A stretch of DNA of 64,000 nucleotides from Balanoglossus misakiensis (taxonomy: Eukaryota; Hemichordata): the NCBI GenBank assembly GCA_040954595.2, contig CM082590.2:4650001-4714000 (forward strand). Direction: 5' to 3'. The position numbers were made by a program, and so were the translations under genes. Positions within the stretch are counted from its first letter, which is position 1. Every line of letters begins with the position of its first letter. Below the pieces are notes generated by a model. It was not told the DNA's origin, made no database searches, and was given only the letters and a program-made list of their open reading frames with translations. Of the stretch, positions 1 to 11,027 are shown piece after piece.

Positions 1-172
1 ATTAACTTGTAAGGTGTTGTATACTCATCTCACTCAGAGGCACTCAGTTCAAGCTAGTGATAAACTCTCAAAATGGTTTTCTAAGTTAAATATCACCCCT
101 GTAAAGCCAGAGAGCGACTGTTACAAAATCTGGCTGAGTGTGTACAAGTTGACTAAAGAGACCAAGTTAAGA
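1..172 (+). pseudogene. LINE ORF2 C-terminal fragment, left part (Tx1/L1-like)
   Basis: This open frame enters from the left window edge (open from base 2) and ends at codon 170-172, where a DNA transposon interrupts it. The encoded part has a Trp-rich stretch including KIWLSVYKLTKETKLR, which looks like the region just before the zinc-knuckle end of Tx1/L1-type LINE ORF2 proteins. The same frame resumes at 1337 with EFQWKLLQ, so the two parts are one retrotransposon ORF. The assignment rests on family resemblance, not on a search. The rest of the LINE, including any reverse transcriptase domain, lies outside the window. Confidence 0.65.
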
Positions 173-1331
173 CACGGGCGTCATGGAACAATAAAGTGTA
201 TAGAATAGATATTAATAAACTTAGCATAAACGCGACGTCCTCAATGAACAAAGAATAAAATATTTCATGGGTTTGTTTGGTGTAGACGAGAAATGCACTA
301 AAGCTAGGCCAGTGTTAACTTTATGTGCAAAACCACACCGCATAGGCACCGTGTATACGATCCCGTCTTGAGCAGTAAAGGCGATGTCTATAAAACATGC
401 GTGCGCGCCCGCAACTGATATGCCCTGTGTACGTACGTGAGTACACATATATACAGGGTATGAAACGAATTTTCAGCCCACCGCCATTTGGCAACTATTA
501 CGAAGAGAATCGCTACCAAATCAGAGTATGCGTTTTAGATGACAGAGAAACCTAATGTCTAGCTATTCATGTTTCAAAAGTCGGTCGAACATTCGAGATA
601 TTATCGATCGAAAAGTGTCACTCGTCCTGGGGACGTGCGTTACCGACGTAAAATGGCGTTTGGGCGATGTCGCAAATTTCGCCATGAAAGGTATACATAG
701 GACATACTGTTTTCATGCAAAAAAATCATAGCAAATATAACAGTGATGCACATGAACAACGTCCACCATGACTAGTAGGAGCTGAGCTGAGCTCTCACAT
801 AGTTTCATTCACATGATATAAAACCCGGCGATCGAACACGGCACTTCCGGTCACCAGATTCGCAATGGTTTTGTATACGGATTTGTTGTATTTTTCACGT
901 TTTCCGTTTTTTATTCATGATTAATCCAACACTTCTCTAGACACATTCTAAGCAAAAAATAAAATTATTGCTTACCTTTCGATGGCACTCTGCTCCGTAG
1001 AAAGAAGTGTCCCCCCTGTCCCCCCTTTTTGGTAACGCACGTCGCCGGACTCCATGAGAGCGATTGCATACCCTTCCATACACTGTATACGAACGCGTCT
1101 GTTTTGGCTAGCAATGGAGTCGTACGATCGTCTGCCGCGCGCGCTGGGCCGGGCGCGTGCGCGCGTGCGGTTGTAGATTGTTCGCTCGCATATTTTGCAA
1201 GTCCAGCTGTAGCTAGGCTGTTCGTGAGTGTAGTTCTCGTTCACATAAAAAAACACGAAATAATTTATTGTGTGTTCGTTTAGGCCTATGCTAAATTATC
1301 CATACACTTTATTGTTCCATGACGCCCGTGG
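173..1331. mobile_element. Non-autonomous DNA transposon with terminal inverted repeats, nested in a LINE
   Basis: The left end reads CACGGGCGTCATGG and the right end is its inverse complement followed by one extra G. The inverted repeat is perfect for about 29 bp and then continues imperfectly, with a shared TTAGCATA further in. TAAGA occurs at 168-172 and at 1332-1336, as expected for a 5-bp target duplication. Removing the element and one TAAGA restores the LINE reading frame exactly. The interior has no long ORF of recognisable type. It holds a TATAAAA-like motif near 821, a GC-rich block at about 1130-1170, and an inner inverted pair (GACGTGCGTTACC near 633, complement near 1031). A 5-bp duplication with CAC ends is reminiscent of Transib-type elements, but the ends do not match that consensus well, so the superfamily is unassigned. 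Confidence 0.85.
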
Positions 1332-1797
1332 TAAGAGAGTTTCAGTGGAAACTTCTACAACGCTTATTACCATGTAACAAGTATTTATACTTGTGGAAGT
1401 TAAATGATTCAATGTTCTGTCCTCTTTGTCACCAGATTGACTCTCTGGAACACAGATTTATATATTGTCAAATAGCTGTGAGATGCTGGAAATACGTCAT
1501 CTCTAAATGTTCTGAGTGTAGCGAAATAACACCATCAGACATTATTTTTACAAAAGCTGGCGAGTATGTCAAACCCAAAGAAGAACGTTATGTTTTTCAG
1601 CTTTTAATTCTTCTTGGGAAATGGAGCATCCATAAGTACTGGGTGACCAATGAAAACACACCGATTGAAGTTTTAATCAAAAATGAGTTTATGTTAAGAT
1701 ATAAGATTGAAAAACAACTGGATGTGCATCACTGTTATATTTATATAAACATGTAATTGAGGTGAAGGTTTAAATAAAAGATAAAAAAAAAAAAAAA
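1332..1797 (+). pseudogene. LINE ORF2 C-terminus, 3' UTR and poly(A) tail (Tx1/L1-like)
   Basis: This continues the LINE ORF after the nested transposon. The frame is open from 1334 to the TAA at 1754-1756. It carries a Cys/His cluster, CPLCHQIDSLEHRFIYC, matching the zinc-binding motif near the end of many L1/Tx1 ORF2 proteins. A short 3' UTR follows with AATAAA at 1773-1778 and an A15 tail at 1783-1797, typical of poly(A)-type LINEs. The copy lies antisense to the ankyrin gene on the minus strand. No target duplication can be checked because the left part is off the window. Confidence 0.7.
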
Positions 1798-2390
1798 CAT
1801 AATTAATTCATCAAGCCATCGACCGACCTCATTATGGCAAGTTTCTACGGCAATTTAAGCCTACGTCGCAAAACTTGGATTGAGCATAATGTTTGAATCG
1901 TGAAGTGGTAGCGTAGGTCACACTATACAGGGATTACTCGATATACTCATGTCATCAATGGTGCAATTCTATTGCTGTCATGCCCCGTCAACGCTTTGAT
2001 GGGCTGCGTCATTCATTCTAAAAATGAATTCTAAAAATCTTATTTCAGGGATTTGTGGGTACATTTTCATCAAGAAACAAAGCACGCAAGCGCGGCGCGA
2101 CGAGCTCTTCCGAGGCAGGCTAAATATTTATTGATCAGTACTGCAATAGAGGATTTCATTCATGCTTATATCAGTGAGATGGGTTCTCATTTATTTGACC
2201 TATACTATGATACATATTAATATTTACAATAATATAAATCTGCTGAACTTGATCTCACATTCAACAAAACAAACAAATTAATTTCACTTTTTAAATCATG
2301 ACAAACAAACATGCTTTTAAACAAAAAATACATTGAAATATTTTTTTTTACAGAATCCATAATTAACAAGACAGGCTGTCATTGGTAAAA
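1798..2390. other. AT-rich DNA without a recognised feature
   Basis: No exon, repeat family or inverted repeat stands out. It lies downstream (minus strand) of the last visible ankyrin exon and is probably intron sequence, since the exon at 2550 ends in a good splice donor. Confidence 0.4.
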
Positions 2391-2549
2391 ATAGGTTGTA
2401 AAGTCTGGGTTGTTGGGACTAAGGCAGAGGGATAGACGTTAATTATTTATTTTTATTTACCTATGTTCAAAAATGTGTGATATTGATAATAAAACATGTC
2501 AACTGATGTGTGAGTGTGGAATAGAATTAGTGTGATTACAGTAACTTAC

Positions 2550-2648
2550 TTTGGACTGCACATCAACGCTGGCATTGGATTGCAGTAGAAGTTTCACCAC
2601 ATCACCATGGCCTTTGGCTGCTGCAATGAGTAACGGTGCCGAACCAAA
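2550..2648 (-). CDS. Ankyrin gene exon 6, repeat 5
   Basis: This 99-bp phase-0 exon has acceptor TTCCCACAG and donor GTAAGT. It starts FGSAPLLIAAAKGHGDVV and ends NASVDVQSK. It is the paralogue of exon 4. The intact donor predicts at least one more exon at lower coordinates, possibly outside the window. Confidence 0.88.
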
Positions 2649-5600
2649 CTGTGGGAATACAACAAACATGTGTCACTGAGCATCTCTTACTATAACCGTC
2701 TGAGGAAACACACACTATTTCATTAAGCATGCAGTAGCACACATTCTGAAACATTCATTTTTGAGATGGCACAACATGTGTTGCCGACACTTTTTTTTTT
2801 TTTTTTTGGGGGGGGGGGGGGTAAATTAATAGTAGGATACATCCCAGTCCCCCACGAAATGGACATGAATGCATGATGAGGTGATAGGGCAGTGTACTTT
2901 GAGGGTACATTAACATCACATGTATTCTTTTACTTGAGATTTATGATACGCGCGTCTGTTGTTTTTATTTGAAGATACACTCTGTACAATACCTCAAACT
3001 GACAATGATCTAAATATTTTAAAAGCCTAGACAGCAGTTTCATTACCCTTTAAAAGAGCATTGGAATTAGCCAATCAAAGAACGCCAATTTTGAATGAAA
3101 GGTAAGAAATATGCGGAACCACTATTGACATTCAAATGATTATGGTAGACTTCAGCCAGACAACTTTTTTTTAGTCTCGCCAGCCAGACCTCTCTCTCTG
3201 TCATTCGACGGCATAGTCGCACGAAGTGCGCCACGAGCGGTGAAGCCACAAGAATCGACAATGTCGCTGTTTGTGGCGACCTTCGTGTGCCTGTGCGCGA
3301 CGTCGTCTGAAAGCGTGGTCTGGCCAGTGAGAATGACGTATCTTTAGAATCAGTTTCATAAAGGTAGATGCATGATGACGGTTTATGAAAGAATCGCACT
3401 TTGTAGATTTTCGGTTGAAAAGTTAGTCATCCCAAGTTTTGGGATTTTTCTGTTGAAAATGATCCTTCTGGGTGGCACATACCCGTACACCTTCCTATGG
3501 GAGTCCCCCTGGCCTGTTGTGCAGGATACATGGCACCCCTACAATTTACAATTATTTATTTTAGGAGCTTTATTTCGCTTCGCCGTTGTTACTGACAGCT
3601 ATTACACTACAGTTTGTTTAAATATAAAATAAATGTGTCATCGTGTATGTAGCAAAAGTTCATGGTTAGGTCCCTAACTTTCTGGTCAAAAAGTTAACTA
3701 TTGGTAGATTATTAATCGAAAAATCTAATTACGAATTTCGATATGAACACCCAGATCCCAACCTCTCGAATTACTTGACATTTTAATAAAATATTGCTTT
3801 ATAGTGGTATGATATTCAAAAGTGAATTGGTTGGTCTCAAAAGAGATAAGAATTTAACTTGGCCGCAGGTATAGCCACGGTCAAAAAACTCTCCCTCAAA
3901 CTCTTTCATACTTTTCATAATCCTATTATGTGTGTCGGTTTATTGCAGTAACACTAGTTTCGTAATTGACATCCGGAAGGTCGTCAACACTACAAAATAT
4001 AAGTACAGTGTCACCTTTTTGGCCGTTTGGGCTATTGGTGAGTGAGCATGTAAAGCCCCTTACCTCATTCTTAGCATTGACGTCAGCTCCATGGTCGATC
4101 AACACTTGTGCCGCTCCCAGTTGATTTGCGAGGGTGGCTACATGCAATGCTGTGTATCCAGACTGAAATTGACAAATTCATATGAATTACAACAATCTAT
4201 GTTCCAATGTTGGACTTGTAAGGTGACATGGCTATCATTTCACTGGAATTGATTTGTAACTGTAAGTGTTGACTGATATTACGAGTTAAATGTGTGTAGC
4301 ATCTATAGTTGTTTCAGACCAAAACACTATTGTTTCAGAGAACTTTTATAACGCGTCCAATAGATTGTTCTAACATGTGTTACACTATAAAATTTTAATA
4401 TAATGTAGCGCACTTTACATGTTTATGCACACTCATAGGTGCAACAGGTCTTAATATCATTTCATAAATTGCATTGATATATTGAAATTTTCAATCACAC
4501 CAAATACTCTAACAGATAAACATGGCGGACGTGATACACCCGACACAAACAATCCACTGTTTCTCCGTTGATGTAAGTTAATATTAAGATATAGCCTGCT
4601 ATGAACCCAACATTGGTACGTACATCAATGTTATAATTATTTAATGTTGCTAGGAAACATCAGAAAAAGAATTGTCTAAACCAGTCTGGACATTCCTCTC
4701 AAATTTGTCTTTTTTTAAAAAAAAGGGTTTGTAGTATCCATTGAATGGAACTGAAATCACATATGTCTGGTTCACTGAATTTAACAAAAAACATGAAAGG
4801 AAAATTGTGGTCGCGCAAATAAGTGTGAAAGTGGATTCCACTAAACAAATTGAATTCGCCCTTCTAATAAACATAAGAACGTTGCTTGTTGAATTTATGT
4901 GACCAATCTGATTAAAATCAGATGTAGAGTTAGGTGTTGTCTTTAGCTGTGGTGATCATTTTGACTGTTCTGTTCTCTGGCTTGGCGGTTCTCGGGTGTA
5001 CGGCCCCTATCCGAACAAAAAAGCCAAGAATCAGCCATAGTAAAGACACCGCCTAACTCTACAGCTGCCCAATCTCAAAGATTCAAATCACGCCTGAAGA
5101 ATACACTTGTAATACAAACACCACAGACTAAAGAAATCCGCACTTTTTGTTTATAAGGGCAATCAACGGCACTTTTCCATGAGCATATTCACCTGAATTT
5201 CGGTCGGCTTACGACGCGGGATTTAAAATCTCTATGTTGTGTCGCTTTTGGGGTTTTAATTTTTTGTGAACACTTTCATTTATTATAACGGTTGCATTCA
5301 TCTAGAATTGTCAACAACCGCGCCACAGACTGTTACTGGTCACAATACTAGTATACAGATACTTGGACATTTCATCGAACACTATGATCTTATTGAATTT
5401 CGTTTCGGTTTCAAATTTCTCTTTCTAACCTCAAATAGCTATAAGAGAAACATAAAGGAGGAAACAAGCTTTATTGTCTTACACACGTTTCTATTTCAAG
5501 TGCATTAAGCTTGTATATGAAACCGAACTACTACTATTTGCCTCTGGTTGGAATTTCTTGAGTATCGAAATGTGACAGTCAGGACAATTTTCATGGTTTT

Positions 5601-8600
5601 CTAGTGCAAAACTTTAAAGGCGAGTTCTCGTGCCGTTGAGATTCTGCGCGAGCGTGTCTACTTTGATTAACACATTTCCCAGAATGCCTCACTATTCTCT
5701 GCAAATAAAAATGGCTGCTATGGATAATAGTTAAGCGAGTGTCACTGACAGTACTAGTATAATGGTGACAGTCAATGTTTTGTGCGAGAGAGGGTGGTGT
5801 TAGAAGGACTGAGATGAGACGACATTAGGAAAGTGATAGTTCGACCTGGCGAGCAAACATGATAGTACAAGCATAATATCATCAGTGGGAATGCCGCATT
5901 CGGGCCGTTTGGATCCCTGATCCAAGTCGCACCCACAATGCACTGCTGTTAACGTGGGGCGACATAACAAAAACTTTCATATCGATCGTGCATTTTGTGA
6001 TAAAAGCTCAGATGGGTGTTAATGTGTAATTAACTCCATCGGCCATGTAATGCCGGGAACACACAGACTTGTACGCAGGGCTAGGAACACATTCCCATAC
6101 GCACAGACACATACGACACAACCCAACACAGAACTCAGCATGAACTGAACAAAGCAATTGCTCCATCGAGACCATGACCGTATTTACATGCAGACTCATT
6201 TGAATGTCAATTTTGTTATTGTTTTACGGCCGCCAAGCTGAAAGTTTTTGTTTCAGGGTTTTGACAAATATCTTTGGAGTAGGCAAGTGACAGGCAAAAT
6301 CAGGAAACAGATAATGTCTCATGACACACGGCGATGGTGTGATTTTCAACATTACCTACACAGTCATAAATTGCGACAACATGTGGTGGGAAGGTATTTA
6401 AAATAAAGTTGGGCATGACTACGGCAACACGCGACCTCCTCAACATTACCGAATGACGGTCAAAGTCCGATGCCCCAGTGTTTGTCCTCAGCCCATAAAA
6501 AAATACGAAAAATATTACAAAAATCTTCTCAAAATCTACGTGGCCTAGGACCTTGATATTTTTCACAGAGGATTTTGGCCATATGGTCTGCAAAAATCGC
6601 GAAAAGAATGTACATGCACCAATTAACATGCAAATTAGATCAATTTGAGAATTTCGCTTGATTATAGCCACCAAGTCACGTGACTAATTACAAATTCATG
6701 GGCCCCAACCACCGTGCCAAGTTTCAGAAGCGCAGCTGCAGCAGCTTCTGAGAAATATGTGGCCGAAAAAACGACTCAAGAAGAAAGAAGAAAAACTCCA
6801 GCAATTACAGAAGGGGCCCAAGCGCCCTCAGACGCTTGGGCCCTTAACAAGGTTGTAAAGTCTGAGTTGTTGGAAACATGGCAGAAGGATAGTCGTCCAA
6901 TATTTTTATATTGACCTAATTTCAAAAATCTGTGAGATTGATAATAAACCGAGTCAACTGATGTGTGAATGTATAATAGATTTATGTGATTACATTAACT
7001 TACTTTATCCTGCACGTCGACGCTGGCATTTGATTGCAGTAGAAGTCTCACCATGTCACCATGGCCATTGGCTGCTGCATAGTGTAACGCTGCCAAACCA
7101 TCCTGTGGGAACACAACAAATAATGTGTCAATGAAAATCCCTGACTATAACCTTCGAATGGAACATGCAATGTCGTCAACACTACAAAATATAAGTACAG
7201 TGTCACCTTTTTGGCCGTTCGGGCTATTGGTGAGTGAGCATGTAAAGCCCCTTACCTCATCCTTAGCATTGACGTCAGCTCCATGGACGATCAACACTAG
7301 TGCCGCTTCCAGTTTATTTCCACTGGCTGCTACATACAATGCTGTCCATCCAGACTGAAATAGATAAATTCATTTGAATTACAACAAGCTATGTTCCAAT
7401 GTTGGACTTTGTAAGGTGACATGGCTATAATTTCACTGGAATCGATTTGTAACTGTAAGTGTTGACTTATATTATGAGTTATGTGTGTAGCATCTATAAC
7501 TGTTTCAGACCAAAACACTATTGTTTCAGAGAACATTTATAACGTGTCCTATATATATTTCTAACAAGTGTAACATTATAAATTATAATATAATGTAGCG
7601 CATTATACATGTTTATTATGCACACTCATCGTACCCACAGGTCTTAATATCATTTCATAAATTACATTGATATGTTGAAATTTCCAATCACACCAAGTAC
7701 TCTAACAGATAAACATGGCGGACGTGATACACCCGACACACACAATCCCCTGTTGATGTAAGTTAATATTTATGTATAGACTGCTATGAACCAAACGATG
7801 GTACATACGGTACGTCAATGTTATAATTATTTAATTTTGCTAGGAAACATCAGAAAAAGAATTGTCTAAACCAGTCTGGACATTTCTCCCAAATTTGTCT
7901 TTTTTTTAAAAAGAGTTTGTAGTATCCATTGAATGGAACTAAAATCACATATGTCTGGTTCACTAAATTTAACAAACAACATAAAAGGAGAATTGTGGCC
8001 GCACATATTAGTGTGAAAGTGGAGTTCACTAAACAAATTTATTTCGCCCATCTAATAAACAAAAGAACTTTGTTTGTTAAATTTATATGACCAATCTGAT
8101 TAAAATCATATGTAGAGTTAGACGTTGTCTTTACCTATGGTAATCGTTTTAGCGGTTCTGTTCTCTGTCTTGGCCGTTCTCGGGTGGACGGTCCCTTTCC
8201 GAACAGAAAAGCCAAGAATCAGCCATAGTAAAGACACCGCCTAACTCTACATCCAGTTTTAACCAGATAGTTTTGTGACAATCTGAGACGGTCCCTAAAC
8301 TTACAATGGCACATAATGCATTGGGCACATGCAATCACTACATTCCTTCACAAATAAAGATATCGTCCAAATGGCAACTCTCCAGCCTGCAATGACACAG
8401 ATTCCACATATTCTTCGGGTGTCCGCAAATGAAACATTTCAGCCTGGCCTTGTCACGACTCTGACATTCTCCCTGTATTCCCAATTGACAAGCACTATGT
8501 CCATCGAAGTGCAGTAAGACGTTCATCTCCACACATGTGTGTTTACTCAATCAAGTAATTTCTACAGCTAAGATATCCATCGAAGAGCCAGAAGAAATAA

Positions 8601-11027
8601 ATAGTACAATCAATCAACAGCTGACCAACCTCAAAGAGTCAAATCACGCCTGAAGAATACACTTGTAATACAAACACCACAGACTAAAGAAATCCGCACT
8701 TTTTGTTTATAAGGGCAATCAACGGCACTCTTTTCCATGACCATATTCACCTGAATTCCGGATTGACTTACGACGCAGGATTTTTAATCTCTACGTTATG
8801 TCGCTTTTGGGGTTTCAATTATTTGTAAACACTTTCATTTTTTATGACATTTGCAAACATCGATCTGGATTTGTCAATAACCTCGCCACAGACTGTTATT
8901 GATCACAATATACGGATACTTGGACATTTTAGTCAATACTATGTTCTTATTCGTTACGGTTTCAAATTTTCTTTCTAACCTCTAACCTTGCTATTGGAGA
9001 AACAAAGGAGGAAACAAGCTTTATTTTCTGACACAATTTTGCTATTTCAAATGCATTAAGCTGGTATATCAAACACAGGAAAGGTTTGTGTTCATCAATA
9101 AAGTCGAGGTCAAATCGTTTGCCGCTTCAGATTCGTTACCTTTGTGACTTGGTTGTACGTGTGAAATGTTGAGTGAGGCAGTGCAAATACTTACCCTGCT
9201 AAGGTATACACCCTTTGCATTGACATCATAGCCATCATCTATCAACGATTGAATCCTTGCAACATCACCATCCCTAGCGGCTTCAATGAGATCCTATAAC
9301 ATTCAATGAAACATACAATTGTTATTTCTTAAATATACCGTTAAAAATAAAATTCTTCAGTATTTGAACTGACCTTTGATTATGAACAAACAACATCACA
9401 AACACCAAGAAATAATACCTAAACTTTTACATCACATTGTATAAACTTTGTGCATCGATTATATTGTAATGTATTCTAATAACACATAAACGTACACGGC
9501 TTACACCAAAATATAGATACTGGAAAATGCCCGGATGAGCCCATGGACTCATGATAAGGCAACAGTCTCAAGAGAACGGTGAAGAAATGAAATGAAAGTA
9601 TCACCATGAACGTTTGTCCAAACTGTGTGGGCAAGTTATTGTGTAGCTGTAGTAGTGTGTGGGTCGTGCGACAGCTTTGTATACCTGGTAGCTGATGTGC
9701 TTCCCAAGAAGCAATTTTGACAGTTTGATAGGGCTTGCATGATTTCCATAAAAGAAACGTGAACAAGGTTATGGTCAATTCACTGTCCAGCCGCTCTTCT
9801 GTTATAGTCTAAAGATTTGGGATCTCGTTCTGTTGGTCAGAACACGAAATCAACAACCGACGGTCAGCAAAGAACGTCACACCACGGCTGTCACTACACG
9901 GCCAACGGATAACACTTGTTTCCGTTGTGATCAGCCATAATGTCACGGTCTATGTAGACAATGTCTCATTTTATAGTAGTTAACTGTATGCGCATACGGA
10001 CTGGTCAGTTTCTTCGGCCGGGGGTGGATTCTATTTTGTGGATATCCATAAGTGACTGACCGCTCCCCTCCTTCATTGACCATACAAAAGTGGGTGAAAC
10101 CCCGCCCCCCATCACCCAATTCCAAAACAGGGTGACCTCTCCCATGAATACACCGCCCCACCCAAGGCAAAGAAACTGACCAGTCCCTTATTTCGAGATT
10201 TTGTTAATTCATACACGCGCACAATATCCCTTCATGGAAAAATGTGAATTTTTCTGAGTTTTGATCGCGAATAATAAAACATGGTGCAGACATTGCTGAA
10301 AGGAAACCATTCCATCGGTGAAATTCTGATCACAAAATACTGGAATTCCAACAAAAGGAAAACAATGAACGACATTCCAGGATAACGACAACCAGCCCAT
10401 GATGCACTGCTGAGCACAAGATGTCTGACTTGTAATTTTGTACAGATGAAGAACTCGCTGGTGTTTAACCCCTCCCCCCTCCCGTCTTGTACATGAAGGC
10501 AGACGACAATAAACCATACGCTAGAACTCGCTCATAAAATTGTGTTTACCTGGGACTTGATCAACCGGTAAAATATTTTTTGAAAAATATCGTTCAATGG
10601 AGACTTGGACTTGTGAATGGAAAACATTGTGATTAGTGTGACTTTTTTGTCAACTGGGTAATTGTTTATTTATGAATGCACTATCTAGCAATACACACAG
10701 ACACTAGAAGTTTCTATGTTTTCCGTGTGTAGGGCAAGCTGACCCGTTGAAAAATAATAAACCTATTAGGCACCGACTAGCGCCACAAGTCTAAACGTAA
10801 CCGTCATGTGTTTTGTGACCAAAATGTCTGGTTAAATTTACGTGCATGGGGTTGAAGGGAGAAATTTTGAACAACAGTCTTCAGTCCACAAACAAACAAA
10901 ATATAAACCACTCATAAAAACAGCCGTCGTACGCGTCACTGCCAGACATCGTTGCATTTGGTGTGAAATGGCGGTTGTTATAGTTCAGTTCACTTACCTG
11001 TGGATTTTTAGCTTTTCTGGAAGCCAT
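2550..11027 (-). CDS. Ankyrin-repeat protein gene, 5' six exons (3' end off window or unseen)
   Basis: Six minus-strand exons join in phase 0: 11027-10998, 9293-9195, 7354-7256, 7102-7004, 4162-4064 and 2648-2550. They encode 10 N-terminal residues (MASRKAKNPQ) and five consecutive 33-residue ankyrin repeats, 175 residues in all. All donors are GTAAGT or GTAAGG and all acceptors end in CAG or TAG. Repeats show canonical ankyrin elements such as TALHVA, LLLQSNASVDVQ and HGADVNAK. Ankyrin repeats bind other proteins; the partner and any further domain are unknown because the last exon ends in a donor and no later exon is visible down to base 1. No signal peptide or membrane segment is seen. Repeats 2-3 and 4-5 arose by tandem duplication of a two-exon module. 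Exon structure is read directly; expression is not shown. Confidence 0.88.
2708..3976. other. Extra intron block in copy A with a T17-G14 tract
   Basis: The paralogous intron in copy B is only 153 bp, so this roughly 1.27-kb block was either inserted in A or deleted in B. It holds a T17 then G14 tract at 2791-2821 and a GC-richer patch at about 3170-3330. No ORF of recognisable type and no clear terminal repeats were seen. Confidence 0.6.
4064..4162 (-). CDS. Ankyrin gene exon 5, repeat 4
   Basis: This 99-bp phase-0 exon has acceptor CAATTTCAG and donor GTAAGG. It encodes SGYTALHVATLANQLGAA near its start and HGADVNAKNE at its end. It is the paralogue of exon 3, and the flanking intron sequence is also conserved between the two. 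Confidence 0.9.
4163..4923. other. Ankyrin intron, no further feature
   Basis: AT-rich intron sequence shared with 7355-8091. Nothing coding is seen. Confidence 0.5.
4924..5062. mobile_element. 139-bp MITE or foldback in ankyrin intron, copy A
   Basis: Ends are inverted repeats starting GTAGAGTTAGG, with about 30 bp of imperfect pairing. An identical-length copy lies at 8112-8250, so the element predates the module duplication. Superfamily is unassigned; no clear target duplication was found. Confidence 0.7.
5525..6848. other. Intron sequence between duplicated modules, with a GC hairpin
   Basis: No exon is seen. At 6811-6845 GGGCCCAAGCG and its complement form an 11-bp perfect stem with an 8-nt loop, directly before the start of module copy B. 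Confidence 0.5.
7004..7102 (-). CDS. Ankyrin gene exon 4, repeat 3
   Basis: This 99-bp phase-0 exon has acceptor TTCCCACAG and donor GTAAGT. It starts DGLAALHYAAANGHGDMV and ends NASVDVQDK. It is only 153 bp from exon 3, whereas the paralogous pair at 4064 and 2648 is separated by 1,415 bp. Confidence 0.9.
7256..7354 (-). CDS. Ankyrin gene exon 3, repeat 2
   Basis: This 99-bp phase-0 exon has acceptor CTATTTCAG and donor GTAAGG. It starts SGWTALYVAASGNKLEA and ends HGADVNAKDE, a canonical ankyrin repeat. It is the first exon of the downstream-coordinate copy of the duplicated module and is paralogous to exon 5 at 4162-4064. Confidence 0.9.
8092..8270. mobile_element. MITE or foldback in ankyrin intron, copy B
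   Basis: The core 8112-8250 equals the copy A element. Here the inverted repeat extends further out: ATCTGATTAAAAT on the left pairs with ATTTTAACCAGAT-like sequence on the right, giving arms of about 50 bp. Copy A has lost the outer right part. Confidence 0.65.
9195..9293 (-). CDS. Ankyrin gene exon 2, repeat 1 (N-cap-like)
   Basis: This 99-bp exon has acceptor TGTTATAG and donor GTAAGT. It encodes one repeat beginning DLIEAARDGDVARIQSLI and containing GYDVNAKG. It lacks the TPLH-type motif at its start, as is usual for the first (capping) repeat of an ankyrin array. It lies outside the duplicated two-exon modules. Confidence 0.88.
9294..9997. other. First intron of ankyrin gene, left part
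   Basis: AT-rich, with no exon or repeat recognised. Confidence 0.45.
9998..10186. mobile_element. 189-bp MITE in first ankyrin intron
   Basis: The left end GGACTGGTCAGTTTCTT matches the inverse complement of the right end, AAGAAACTGACCAGTCC (17 bp, apart from small internal differences). The interior is C/G-rich with no ORF of note. Flanking bases show no obvious target duplication. Confidence 0.8.
10187..10997. other. First intron of ankyrin gene, right part
   Basis: No exon is convincing. A CCCAG/GTAAAC donor-like site near 10541 on the minus strand has no supporting acceptor or ankyrin frame. Confidence 0.4.
10998..11027 (-). CDS. Ankyrin gene coding exon 1 (start codon)
   Basis: ATG at 11027-11025 sits in ACCATGG, a good Kozak context. 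The exon encodes MASRKAKNPQ, a short basic leader, and ends at a GTAAGT donor (10997-10992). Its 30 nt keep phase 0 with the next exon. An upstream CTGACCAG followed by GTAGGC near 11150-11139 could be the donor of an untranslated leader exon, and the same motif recurs near 18665, but that is weak. Confidence 0.8.

Larger units (their letters stand above)
2391..5524. repeat. Tandem segmental duplication of the ankyrin two-exon module, copy A
   Basis: This matches 6849-9074 in the same order and orientation. Similarity begins around AAGGTTGTAAAGTCT (about 2391 and 6849) and ends around TGCATTAAGC (about 5515 and 9060). It covers both exons, introns and an embedded MITE. Copy A is longer because of an extra block at about 2708-3976, and it lacks about 370 bp that copy B has after the MITE. 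Confidence 0.88.
6849..9074. repeat. Tandem segmental duplication of the ankyrin two-exon module, copy B
   Basis: This is the partner of copy A at 2391-5524. Intron sequences, such as the stretch around 7700 with AACATGGCGGACGTGATACA, are nearly unchanged between copies, so the duplication looks fairly recent. It adds two ankyrin repeats in frame. Confidence 0.88.

Noticed and set aside
972-1283. Opposed Arg/Ala-rich frames near the GC-rich block
   Set aside because: They lie inside the non-autonomous transposon and result from the GC-rich composition.
3067-3399. 110-codon minus-strand frame in an ankyrin intron
   Set aside because: Unlike ankyrin sequence, lacks splice sites, and lies in the block absent from the paralogous intron.
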